A stretch of 64,000 bases of DNA from the NCBI RefSeq assembly GCF_001938945.1, contig NZ_MKIO01000031.1, positions 1-64,000 of the forward strand. The letters run 5' to 3'. The notes under the pieces are model-generated. The model saw only the letters and a program-made list of their open reading frames with translations, was not told where the DNA came from and did not search any database. Positions within the stretch are counted from its first letter, which is position 1; the number at the start of each line of letters is the position of its first letter. This document shows, piece after piece, positions 1 through 7,166 of the stretch. Source of the stretch: Xaviernesmea rhizosphaerae (lineage in GTDB: Bacteria; Pseudomonadota; Alphaproteobacteria; Rhizobiales; Rhizobiaceae). Position numbers and translations under genes: made by a program.

Positions 1-75
1 GCGCGCATACCTTCTTCTCAAGCATATGCATCGCTGCAACCGTTATCTTTTGGTTGTGATTTATGAGTCCTGAGC
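1..75. other. window edge, no gene seen
   Basis: I see no supportable coding region or RNA here. The stretch lies just downstream of the minus-strand VOC gene and is relatively AT-rich (contains ATCTTTTGGTTGTGATTTATG), so it may hold the end of that transcript. Confidence 0.4.
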
Positions 76-450
76 CTAGCTCTTTGCGCGCGTCCGCGCG
101 GTAAGCTTGTTTCCGTCGGGATCGCGCAGATAGGCGACGAAGACGCCATTCGGTCGTTCGGTGGGCGGAGTTTCGATCGACATGCCGCCATGGGCGACGC
201 CCGCATCGTGCCAGGCGCGGACATGCTCGGCGCTTGCGGCGGCGATGCCGATGGTGCCGCCATTTGCGGCGGTGGCCGGCTTGCCGTCGATCGGCGTCGT
301 AATCATCAGCCTGCCGCCCTCATGGGAATAGATCAGCCTGCCTCTGGCGTCCTTCTCCCCCGGCTTGCCACCCAGCGCGGCAAAGGTTGCATCATAGAAG
401 GCTTGCGAGCGATCGATGTCGTTGCTGCCGATCATGATATGCGTGAACAT
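76..450 (-). CDS. VOC family (glyoxalase/dioxygenase fold) protein
   Basis: The 124-residue product is a single vicinal-oxygen-chelate domain of usual size. It opens with MFTHIMIGSNDIDRSQAFYD, the standard first beta-alpha unit, and ends with the AYLRDPDGNKL signature that places a metal-ligand or structural residue near the C-terminus. The open frame extends about 92 codons further upstream, but that part is arginine-rich and low in similarity to anything. The ATG at 450 has a good Shine-Dalgarno (GGAGAAAGAGC) directly before it, so I chose this start. VOC proteins of this length are usually uncharacterised metalloenzymes or resistance proteins; the substrate cannot be told. It stands alone, with no operon partner visible. 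Confidence 0.8.
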   Translation of the reverse strand: MFTHIMIGSNDIDRSQAFYDATFAALGGKPGEKDARGRLIYSHEGGRLMITTPIDGKPATAANGGTIGIAAASAEHVRAWHDAGVAHGGMSIETPPTERPNGVFVAYLRDPDGNKLTARTRAKS

Positions 451-606
451 GCTCTTTCTCCACAAACAAAGCGGGCCGTGGGCCGGCGCGGTTCGACGAT
501 GCGGATCCCGCGCCGCAAGGACCCTTGCGCCTTCCAGGATATAGAAAGAGAATCGTGCTGTGCACAGCGCGGTCAGGCTGCGCAGGCCTTCAGCTGAACC
601 TTCCGC

Positions 607-636
607 TTTTTCAGAAAGCCTGCAGATTCTGAAAAA
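607..636. terminator. perfect 10-bp hairpin, possible ocd terminator
   Basis: TTTTTCAGAA and TTCTGAAAAA pair perfectly around a 10-nt loop. The hairpin is A/T-rich on both arms, so it could act on either strand. It lies about 135 nt past the stop of the minus-strand ornithine cyclodeaminase gene. Confidence 0.4.
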
Positions 637-656
637 GTTGACAGCTGTCGACAAGC

Positions 657-699
657 CGAGAGCATCGGACTGAAAGTCGTCTGCAGCCCGATGCTCTCG
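657..699. repeat. hairpin CGAGAGCATCGG / CCGATGCTCTCG
   Basis: A 12-bp perfect inverted repeat with a 19-nt loop, followed on the plus strand by CTTTTGTTTTT. It shares the GAGCATCGG core of the dispersed palindromes in this window. It may be a derived copy of that repeat, or a terminator on the plus strand, although no plus-strand gene ends nearby. Confidence 0.5.
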
Positions 700-710
700 C
701 TTTTGTTTTT

Positions 711-757
711 GCATCGGATTTTCCAAAAACCGGTTCCCACTTTTCGGCCCGATGCTC
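711..757. repeat. dispersed rhizobial-type palindrome, copy 1
   Basis: The stretch runs from GCATCGGATTTTCC through AACCGGTTCCCACTTTTCGG to CCGATGC and can fold as one long imperfect hairpin. It matches copies at 1835, 10589, 10649 and 23662. It sits just beyond the 3' end of the ornithine cyclodeaminase gene. Confidence 0.7.
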
Positions 758-771
758 CAAGGGCGCCCCCC

Positions 772-1818
772 CTATTGCGCCCGCTGCAACATGCCGAAGA
801 GGTCGCGCGGATCATCGGGGTCGGCGATCATGTCCAGCATGGCGCAAAGCCCGGTGTCCTTCAGCCTGGCCCTGACATAGGCGAGGGCGGAAAAATCCTC
901 GACGGCGAAGCCGACGCTGTCGAACAGCGTGATCTGCCCGGCCTCGCGCCGGCCCGGCGCCTCGCCGGCAATGACCTTCCACAATTCAGTGACCGGATAA
1001 TCGGCCGGCATCTGCTGGATTTCGCCCTCCACCCGCGTCTGCGGCGGATATTCAACGAACGTGTCGGCGCGCAGAAGAATGTCGGGATGCAGCTCGGTCT
1101 TGCCGGGGCAATCCCCGCCGATCGCATTGATGTGTACGCCGGCGCCGACCATGTTGTCGCTGAGGATCGTGGCGCGCTGCTTGTCGGCTGTGCAGGTGGT
1201 GACGATATCGGCCCCTTCCACCGCTTCCTCGGCCGAGCGGCAGACAATCAGCCTCAGGCCGCTGTTCTTCAGGTTGCGCCTTGTCTTCTCAGTGGCGCGC
1301 GGGTCGATGTCGTAGAGGCGGACGGTGTCGATGCCGTTGACGGCCTTCATCGCCAGCGCCTGGAACTCGGCCTGCGCGCCGTTGCCGATCAGCGCCAGCA
1401 CTCGCGCATCGCGCGGCGCCAGATGGCGGGCGGCCATGGCGGAGGTTGCCGCCGTGCGCAGCGCTGTCAGCAGCGTCATCTCGGTGATCAGCACGGGATA
1501 GCCGGTGGAGACATCCGCCAGCAGGCCGAATGCGGTCACCGTCTGAAGGCCGCTGCCCATGTTCTTGGGATGGCCGTTGACATATTTGAAGCTGTAGGTC
1601 TCGCCATCCGACGTCGGCATGAGCTCGATCACCCCATCGCGCGAATGGCTGGCGACGCGCGGCGTCTTGTCGAACAGCGCCCAGCGGACGAAATCCGCCT
1701 CTATCGCGTCGGTCAGCTCAGCCAGCACGGTTTCGATGCCGATGGCATGGACGAGGCGCATCATGTTTTCGACGCTGACGAAGGGGACGAGGGCCTTCTG
1801 CGAGGGCGGCATCAGCAC
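772..1818 (-). CDS. ocd: ornithine cyclodeaminase family protein
   Basis: Ornithine cyclodeaminase (EC 4.3.1.12) converts L-ornithine to L-proline and ammonia with bound NAD+ in the cytoplasm. The product (348 aa from the chosen start) has the family layout: an N-terminal substrate-binding part with the SFKYVNGHPKN stretch (substrate-binding Lys), a Rossmann motif LALIGNGAQAEFQALA, and the catalytic Asp region VGAGVHINAIGGDCPGKTEL. I chose the GTG at 1818, preceded by AAGGAGATCCCGCC at ideal spacing; an ATG two codons downstream (1812) is the alternative. A further upstream ATG at 1839 lies inside a dispersed palindrome and lacks a ribosome site. It is divergent from an Lrp/AsnC gene, the usual partner and probable regulator. 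A related activity such as alanine dehydrogenase of the mu-crystallin family cannot be excluded. Confidence 0.9.
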   Translation of the reverse strand: MLMPPSQKALVPFVSVENMMRLVHAIGIETVLAELTDAIEADFVRWALFDKTPRVASHSRDGVIELMPTSDGETYSFKYVNGHPKNMGSGLQTVTAFGLLADVSTGYPVLITEMTLLTALRTAATSAMAARHLAPRDARVLALIGNGAQAEFQALAMKAVNGIDTVRLYDIDPRATEKTRRNLKNSGLRLIVCRSAEEAVEGADIVTTCTADKQRATILSDNMVGAGVHINAIGGDCPGKTELHPDILLRADTFVEYPPQTRVEGEIQQMPADYPVTELWKVIAGEAPGRREAGQITLFDSVGFAVEDFSALAYVRARLKDTGLCAMLDMIADPDDPRDLFGMLQRAQ

Positions 1819-1834
1819 GGCGGGATCTCCTTGG

Positions 1835-1935
1835 AGCATCGGACCGAAAACTGGGAACCGGTTTTCGAGAAAATCCTATGCGGGGAACAAAATCCCAGAG
1901 CCTTAGATTGCCTATGACTTTCAGTCCGATGCTCC
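1835..1935. repeat. dispersed palindrome, copy 2 with extension
   Basis: The core runs from GAGCATCGGACCGAAAAC over GGGAACCGGTTTTCG to ATCCTATGC (1835-1883). It is followed by a tail that ends in AGTCCGATGCTCC, closing a larger inverted repeat with the opening GAGCATCGGAC. It lies in the ocd leader, between the ocd start and the lrp promoter region. Confidence 0.65.
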
Positions 1936-2015
1936 GGGCAAGAACATGCGCAACTGTAGCGGCAGGCGCTGCCTGGCCGAAAGCGCAATCCCGTGCTATT
2001 TCAGTCAGAAATTTA

Positions 2016-2026
2016 CGCAATTTGCG
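2016..2026. promoter_or_regulatory. candidate Lrp-type operator between ocd and lrp
   Basis: CGCAA-T-TTGCG is a perfect inverted repeat inside the AT-richer part of the divergent region (ATTTACGCAATTTGCGCAGG). Lrp/AsnC proteins bind short AT-centred palindromes near their own promoter. The placement fits control of both ocd and the regulator gene; binding itself is inferred. Confidence 0.35.
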
Positions 2027-2101
2027 CAGGGTGACCTGACAATGTGTTCGGTCTTCTCCGACAGCTCGGGGCAAAGGCCGAGGACGAGCGAGGAGGTGGA
2101 G

Positions 2102-2539
2102 ATGACAGTGGAGACCTATGTGCCGGACGCGCTCGACCGGCGGCTGATCGCCCATCTTCGCGCCGATGGCCGGGCCTCGCTGTCAAAGCTCGCCGATGTG
2201 CTGGGCGTGGCACGCGGCACGGTGCAGAACCGGCTGGAGCGCTTGATGGAGACCGGCACGCTGCTGGGCTTCACCGTGCGCGTGCGCGAAGATTACGACG
2301 CGCAGTCTGTCCATGCGGTGATGATGATCGAGGTAACGGGCAAGGCCACCATCCAGGTCGTGCGCCGGCTGCGCGGCTTTGCCGAGATTCAGAGCCTCCA
2401 TACCACCAATGGCAAATGGGATCTCGTGGCCCGCATCCGCGCCGCCACGCTCACTGATTTCGACCGCGTGCTGCGCGAAATCCGCATGATCGACGGCATC
2501 GCCAACAGCGAGACGAGCCTGCTGCTCAGCACGGCCTGA
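2102..2539 (+). CDS. Lrp/AsnC family transcriptional regulator
   Basis: This 145-aa protein matches the Lrp/AsnC family in length and layout. Residues about 8-60 form the winged helix (LDRRLIAHLRADGRASLSKL, then VARGTVQNRLERL as recognition helix). The C-terminal RAM/AsnC ligand domain starts near SVHAVMMIEVTGKATI and includes HTTNGKWDLVARI. The ATG at 2102 follows a strong GAGGAGGTGGAG; an in-frame ATG at 2042 lacks such a site. It is divergent from ornithine cyclodeaminase and likely senses an amino acid such as ornithine, arginine or lysine, activating that gene while repressing itself. This is the common ocd/lrp pairing, but the effector is inferred. Confidence 0.9.
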   Translation: MTVETYVPDALDRRLIAHLRADGRASLSKLADVLGVARGTVQNRLERLMETGTLLGFTVRVREDYDAQSVHAVMMIEVTGKATIQVVRRLRGFAEIQSLHTTNGKWDLVARIRAATLTDFDRVLREIRMIDGIANSETSLLLSTA

Positions 2540-2590
2540 AAAGGCGTCGGGCGGACCATGAGGAGGACAGGGCTGCTAAAATGCGGTCTC

Positions 2591-2853
2591 ATACCAAGTG
2601 TCGATGATAGGGACCTATAGGATGGCTCAGGTCTGGTTTCTGGCTAGGCGCGATGGGCAGCGCGATGCTGTCGCATCGGGCAAGCATCGCAACGACGCCA
2701 GAGACCAGACCTGAGCCACCTTCGGCAGTCTTTCCGGGCCTTCTGGCGTTGTCGAGGCTCTTGACCGATGCAGTGGCATCGATCTGCGAACCTCTCCTAG
2801 CCAGAAAACCCGGAAAGCCTGTCCTATAGGTTCCTATCATCGACACTTGGTAT
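2591..2853. mobile_element. MITE-like element with 32-bp terminal inverted repeats
   Basis: The left end (2591-2622, ATACCAAGTGTCGATGATAG...) and right end (2822-2853) are inverted copies with one mismatch in 32. Inside are further nested inverted repeats: 2623-2637 with 2704-2718 (15 bp perfect, TGGCTCAGGTCTGGT) and 2637-2648 with 2796-2807 (12 bp). The 263-bp element holds no plausible gene and sits between the convergent lrp and DUF genes. I see no clear target-site duplication. It is best read as a non-autonomous transposon or a decayed IS with only its ends left. Confidence 0.75.
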
Positions 2854-2876
2854 CACAGGCGCAATACGCGCGCCGC

Positions 2877-3209
2877 TCATCCCTTACCGCCATCATCGAC
2901 ATCCTGAGCGGCAAACCAGTCGGCATAGGGCGTGTTCCTCACCATGCGGCGGTTGAAATCCGGCGCGCCATCCTGCCACCAGACCGGCCCGCGCTCGCCG
3001 AGCGCAATCTTGGCGGCATCGACGCGCTGGCGCGCTTGCGCCGTTGCGGCCGCATCGCCCTTGCTGTCGCGCACCGCTCGTCGCGCCGTCATCAAGGCTT
3101 TTACCCAATTCGTGCGACCGGCTTCGTCGAGTGCAGGATTGCTGCGCCGCCAAAGCCGACCGCGCACGACGAAATAGCGGCCGTCGGGCGTCTCCGGATG
3201 ATCGGTCAT
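2877..3209 (-). CDS. conserved hypothetical protein, about 110 aa
   Basis: I do not know a function for this small basic protein. Its pattern (GRYFVVRGRLWRRSNPALDE, then RVDAAKIALGERGPVWWQDG and NRRMVRNTPYADW near the end) recurs as a short conserved family in rhizobia and relatives. It has no signal peptide or membrane helix. The open frame runs 41 codons further upstream, but that part overlaps the end of the exonuclease gene and looks non-coding, so I start at the ATG at 3209. The spacing of 16 nt after the exonuclease stop suggests co-transcription and perhaps a DNA-linked role, which is only inference. Confidence 0.7.
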   Translation of the reverse strand: MTDHPETPDGRYFVVRGRLWRRSNPALDEAGRTNWVKALMTARRAVRDSKGDAAATAQARQRVDAAKIALGERGPVWWQDGAPDFNRRMVRNTPYADWFAAQDVDDGGKG

Positions 3210-3225
3210 TGGCTGAGCCCTTGCA

Positions 3226-4005
3226 TTACAACAGCCTGCGCTGGTCGGCCTCGCCGGCTTGAACAGGGTCTGTCCCCTGCCGCCGCGCGATTTCGGTCTC
3301 GGCGCTGAAGCGGATATCGCCATCCCGGTCACGCGCCAGTTCGGCTAGCCGCTCAAGGCTCAGACGGTCCCAGCTCTTGCCGCGCTCGGGGCCATTTGGC
3401 ACGCGCGGCAGCAGGCCGGGTTCTCGGCTCCAGCGCAGCAGATCCCCAAGCGGCGCGGCCTCCAGCAGATCGCGCAGATGGTGGGCGGCGACATAGGCAT
3501 CGGGCAGGGCGCGATGCGCCGGCAGGCCCAGCGCATGATCCAGCCCTTCCGGCCGACGCAGGTAGCGCAGCATCTGGTTGGAAAAACGCGGCAGCTCGGG
3601 CCAGACCCGCAGCGCGCATTTCCAGGTGCAGATCCACGGTGTCGCGCCAGTCAGCCGCGGCGTGCAGTAGCGTTGCTCAAAGGCGGCGCGATGGGCGGCC
3701 AGCGCCAGAATCGGACGCTCCGGCCGCAGCACCGACGGCGCCGCCTCCTTCCAGAAGGGCGCGCCTGCCACGTCCTCGTCGCGAATGTGATGGATGGCCA
3801 TGGTGTCGGCCGAGATTGGATGCCCAGGATTGATCAGCATGGAGCCGCGCCGCTCAGAAACCACCCAGCGCCCGTCATCCCTGCGAATGACATCCTGCCA
3901 GCCGATCTCGCAGACATCGTCACGGCCATTGCCGGCGGTTTCGAGATCGATGACGCGCAGGCAGGGCTCGGCCAAAAGGGCGGGTGGGGTCTGATCGACA
4001 GGCAT
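3226..4005 (-). CDS. DnaQ-like DEDDh 3'-5' exonuclease
   Basis: The N-terminal half carries the exonuclease signature: motif I with catalytic acidic residues in LRVIDLETAGNGRDDVCEIG, motif II near AAHRAAFEQRY (usual NxxFD is here HRAAFE), and motif III HRALPDAYVAAHHL with the His and Asp of the DEDDh set. Length is about 259 aa. It resembles the exodeoxyribonuclease X or DNA polymerase III epsilon-like branch and would act on DNA or RNA in the cytoplasm. The start is uncertain: ATG at 4005, or TTG three codons earlier; neither has a strong ribosome site. The small conserved gene at 2877-3209 follows in the same direction. Confidence 0.8.
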   Translation of the reverse strand: MPVDQTPPALLAEPCLRVIDLETAGNGRDDVCEIGWQDVIRRDDGRWVVSERRGSMLINPGHPISADTMAIHHIRDEDVAGAPFWKEAAPSVLRPERPILALAAHRAAFEQRYCTPRLTGATPWICTWKCALRVWPELPRFSNQMLRYLRRPEGLDHALGLPAHRALPDAYVAAHHLRDLLEAAPLGDLLRWSREPGLLPRVPNGPERGKSWDRLSLERLAELARDRDGDIRFSAETEIARRQGTDPVQAGEADQRRLL

Positions 4006-4471
4006 GCCTATCAAGTTCCGGCGCGCGGGCCTTGTTCCCGGTCCTTCTTTCGCGCCCTCAATCTTTTGTTCCCGTGATGCGCTGGCAGGACGCGATAGCG
4101 GCCGCGCTGCTGCGGGGAGTCGACGCGGCGGACGGCACAGCCGTTTTCGGCGCGGATCGGTGGCACTTTATAATGCACGGATGAGACCGCCAAACCACAT
4201 CCGGTCGATGTGGAGGCGGCCGACGGGCGGAGGCGTACAACGGATCAAGCATCGCGACCTCTCAAGTTTACCCGCCTCGGTGGTACGGAATGCGCCTTTT
4301 ATTAACATTCGAACATTAGAAATAATGCCCATATCGATCGAACTGCATCAGAATTCCCTAAATTCATGAACGCTGCTCCCTTTACTCGAACGCATACCAC
4401 GTTTGCGAGCAGCCATTTCGAAGCAATTGGCGGCATCTGCGTGATGATGCCCGGAGGAAAAAGAGGTCGCG
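4006..4471. other. promoter region of the chemoreceptor gene, no gene seen
   Basis: This 466-bp gap separates the divergent exonuclease and chemoreceptor genes. It is clearly more AT-rich than its surroundings between about 4265 and 4365 (TTTTATTAACATTCGAACAT), as expected for a promoter. I find no convincing small gene. Confidence 0.4.
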
Positions 4472-6397
4472 ATGTCATTTTTCAAAAACGCTTCCATTCG
4501 GATGAAAATATGTTCGATCATCGCGCCGATCTGCATCGTTGGCATGGCTTGCTCGTCTTACATGGCTAACAACTACAAAGATGCTGACAACTCATACTCT
4601 GATCTCGTTGCGCAGGACGGTGTTGCAGCGGTAATGACATCGCGGGCTGTGTCCTCAATGATCTTCATCCCCTACGGAATTTATCAGGCTGCCTCTGATC
4701 ATGCTGGCGCCGACGAGCTGAAGACTGCTCACAAGAACCTGGCCGATAGCAAGCCAAACATCATCGCAAGGATGGAAGAGGCGGCAACACTTGTCCCGGA
4801 CACCGCTGCAACACTGAAGCCGCTGCTGGATAGCGCAGGCTCTCTCATCACGACCTATCAAAAAGCCATGGACCTCGTTGACGCGGGAAAGCGCAAGGAA
4901 GCCTTGGCGATCCTGAAGGATGCCGATCCGGCGCTCATTGCATGGCGCGAAGCATTACGGCAGTTCAACACGCAGCGGCAGAAACACATTATCGCCGAAA
5001 GCGATGCGCTGACGGATCAGACCAACTCGACTATCCTCGTGTCGCTTGCCATGATCGTCACCATCTTCCTCCTGGGGGTCGTAATCGCGCTCTTTGTCGC
5101 GTCCTTCGCCATTACTGGACCAATCGCGAAGCTGGCACGGCGGATGGGCTCACTGGCGGCAGGCGACACAGCGGCTGACATCGACGGCATCGATCGCAAA
5201 GACGAAGTCGGCCAGATGGCCAGGGCGGTCGAGGTCTTCAAGGAGAATGCGGTCGAGCGTCTTCGACTCGAGCGATCCGTCGAGGCCGATCGCTCCCTGT
5301 CGGAGCAGGAGCGGATGGAGCGCGACAGGGAGAAAGCCCGCCAAGCCGAGGATATCCAGTTCGCAGTCGACAGCCTCGCCGATGCTTTGGCAAGGCTGTC
5401 AGATGGCGATGTCTCCCACCGGCTCCCGCATCCCTTCGTCGCGAATCTGGACAAGCTGCGCAATGATTTCAACCTCTCGGCCGCCAGGCTTCAGGACGCG
5501 CTGAAAAGCGTTGCCCAGAATGCACGCGGTATCGATGCAGGCGCCAACGAGATCAAGAATGCCGCCAATGATCTGGCGAAGCGGACGGAGCAGCAAGCGG
5601 CCGCAGTGGAAGAGACGGCCGCCGCGCTCGAACAGATCACCACCACCGTGCGCGATTCCACCAAGCGGGCTCTGGAGGCGGGGCAGCTGGTGGCACGCGC
5701 CAAGGCGGGCGCGGAGCACTCGGGCGAGGTGGTGCGTGAGGCCGTGCGGGCCATGGAGCAGATCGCGACATCGGCCGACGAAATTTCCAGCATCATCGGC
5801 GTGATCGACGAAATTGCCTTCCAGACCAATCTGCTGGCGCTCAATGCCGGCATCGAGGCCGCGCGGGCGGGGGAAGCCGGCAAAGGCTTCGCCGTGGTCG
5901 CCCAGGAGGTGCGCGAACTGGCGCAGCGCTCGGCCCGCGCAGCCCAGGAGATCAAGACGCTGATCACGACCTCGAACGGTCAGGTGTCGCGGGGCGTTCG
6001 CCTTGTCGGCGATACCGGTGCGGCCCTGACGACGATCGTTTCTGAGGTTCAGGAGATCAACCGCCACGTGGCGGCCATTGTCGAGGCGGCGCAGGAGCAG
6101 TCCTCGGGCCTCCAGCAGATCAACACCGCCGTCAGCCAGATGGATCAGGACACACAGAAGAACGCGGCAATGGTCGAGGAATCCACGGCGGCCAGCCACG
6201 GCCTCGCCAGCGAAGTGTCCTCGCTCAACAATATGCTGTCCCGGTTCAAGATCGACAGGGAGGCTTCCTCGAGCAGGGGCCGACCGGCACCGGGGAGCGC
6301 CGCTCCAGCGCCGGTCAAAGGCAGTGCTCCGAGAAGGGCTGCCTTTGAAGGAAACGCAGCGCTCGACCTGTCGAAGGACCAGTGGCAGGAGTTCTAG
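4472..6397 (+). CDS. methyl-accepting chemotaxis protein
   Basis: An inner-membrane chemoreceptor of 641 aa. Transmembrane helix 1 lies near residues 13-30, a periplasmic four-helix-type sensor of about 150 residues follows, and helix 2 lies near 185-210. A first HAMP domain (ITGPIAKLARRMGSLAAGD) and a second HAMP-like segment (LADALARLSDGDVSHRLPHP) precede the cytoplasmic signalling coiled coil. The highly conserved tip is clear (EIAFQTNLLALNAGIEAARA, then GKGFAVVAQEVRELAQRSA). The protein ends in QWQEF, resembling the WxxF pentapeptide that tethers CheR and CheB. The ribosome site GGAGGAAAAAGAGG precedes the ATG. No che genes are adjacent, so it is an orphan receptor. The sensor part has lower GC than the signalling part, as often seen for variable ligand domains. 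Confidence 0.93.
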   Translation: MSFFKNASIRMKICSIIAPICIVGMACSSYMANNYKDADNSYSDLVAQDGVAAVMTSRAVSSMIFIPYGIYQAASDHAGADELKTAHKNLADSKPNIIARMEEAATLVPDTAATLKPLLDSAGSLITTYQKAMDLVDAGKRKEALAILKDADPALIAWREALRQFNTQRQKHIIAESDALTDQTNSTILVSLAMIVTIFLLGVVIALFVASFAITGPIAKLARRMGSLAAGDTAADIDGIDRKDEVGQMARAVEVFKENAVERLRLERSVEADRSLSEQERMERDREKARQAEDIQFAVDSLADALARLSDGDVSHRLPHPFVANLDKLRNDFNLSAARLQDALKSVAQNARGIDAGANEIKNAANDLAKRTEQQAAAVEETAAALEQITTTVRDSTKRALEAGQLVARAKAGAEHSGEVVREAVRAMEQIATSADEISSIIGVIDEIAFQTNLLALNAGIEAARAGEAGKGFAVVAQEVRELAQRSARAAQEIKTLITTSNGQVSRGVRLVGDTGAALTTIVSEVQEINRHVAAIVEAAQEQSSGLQQINTAVSQMDQDTQKNAAMVEESTAASHGLASEVSSLNNMLSRFKIDREASSSRGRPAPGSAAPAPVKGSAPRRAAFEGNAALDLSKDQWQEF

Positions 6398-6458
6398 ATC
6401 ATGATTCGACCGGAGTGGAAAAGGGATCGATTAGCGCACGCTTGAAACGAAAGAGATT

Positions 6459-6492
6459 AGAGCGCCGACCGGATTCATCAGATCGGCGCTCT
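6459..6492 (+). terminator. terminator-like hairpin after the chemoreceptor
   Basis: AGAGCGCCGA and TCGGCGCTCT form a perfect 10-bp stem with a 14-nt loop about 60 nt beyond the chemoreceptor stop, followed by a T-rich stretch (AATCTTTTGTTTC). Confidence 0.6.
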
Positions 6493-6520
6493 CTCAATTC
6501 TGTCCAATCTTTTGTTTCTG

Positions 6521-6564
6521 TATCGGATCTTTCGAAAACGGGTAAGGCCGGCCCAGCCCGATGA
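6521..6564. repeat. degenerate copy of the dispersed palindrome
   Basis: TATCGGATCTTTCGAAAACGGG followed by a diverged right arm ending in CCCGATGAT. It keeps the outer arms of the GCATCGG family but has lost the ACCGGTT centre. Confidence 0.45.
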
Positions 6565-6632
6565 TCTGCCCTTTTACCAACGACAGCGATGCCGAATGGC
6601 GCGACCGACTGGGACCATTGTCGCCGCATCGC

Positions 6633-7166
6633 CTATCTGTTCTCCCTCCGCAAGAGCAGGCGGATCACCCATTCCGCCGCCACATGCAGCAGTATGCCCA
6701 CCACGCCGCTCAGAAGCACCTCTGCCCCGCGCAGCAGGCCAACCTCCCAAATGGGCAGGCCCGGCGTGGCGGTCAGGAAGACGATCGGGCAGGTCCACAT
6801 GCAGACCTTGAGCAGCGGCCAGCGCCGCGCGGCGACGGCCGCCAGCGCCACGGCGATCGCCACCTCCGCCGTCGTCCCGGCCTCGGCCCAGCGCGCGACC
6901 AGGCCGACGAGAACGGCAATGGCGACGCCGAGCAGCGTGCCGAGAAAGCGGCCGATCGTCGCCTGCTGCGTGTCGCCGAGCCGTTCCTGGCTGACGATCA
7001 CGCCGGACATGGCGGCCCAGACGGGATGCGGCAGGCCGACCGCCTGGGCCAGAAGGATGGAGACCGTGGCGGCAGCGGAGCAGCGCAGGACGAAGAGCAG
7101 ATCGCGCAGCCGCGCCTCGCGCCGCGCGGCCGCCCCGGTCTCACCGTCAGCCTCAGCGCAGGACAT
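6633..7166 (-). CDS. FUSC-like inner-membrane protein
   Basis: A 177-aa hydrophobic protein with about five membrane segments. It looks like the FUSC / aromatic-acid exporter fold: an N-terminal basic segment, then [20 protein letters not shown], the [14 protein letters not shown] motif typical of this family, and [16 protein letters not shown]. Full-length FUSC efflux proteins are two to four times longer, so this is a short single-module form without the cytoplasmic domain. The start (ATG at 7166) lies 14 nt inside the end of poxB, so the two are translationally coupled. A TTG four codons upstream is the alternative start. Export of an acid made or handled near PoxB is a possible role but unproven. 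Confidence 0.7.
   Translation of the reverse strand: MSCAEADGETGAAARREARLRDLLFVLRCSAAATVSILLAQAVGLPHPVWAAMSGVIVSQERLGDTQQATIGRFLGTLLGVAIAVLVGLVARWAEAGTTAEVAIAVALAAVAARRWPLLKVCMWTCPIVFLTATPGLPIWEVGLLRGAEVLLSGVVGILLHVAAEWVIRLLLRRENR

Noticed and set aside
691..1917. Long open frame (about 400 codons) on the plus strand opposite ornithine cyclodeaminase
   Set aside because: It is antisense to a clear enzyme, has no family motif and its amino-acid make-up (many His, Arg, Gln, Ala) is that of a GC-rich shadow frame. Similar long shadows lie opposite the RbsA-like ATPase (29727-31001), the amidohydrolase (33685-35130) and others.
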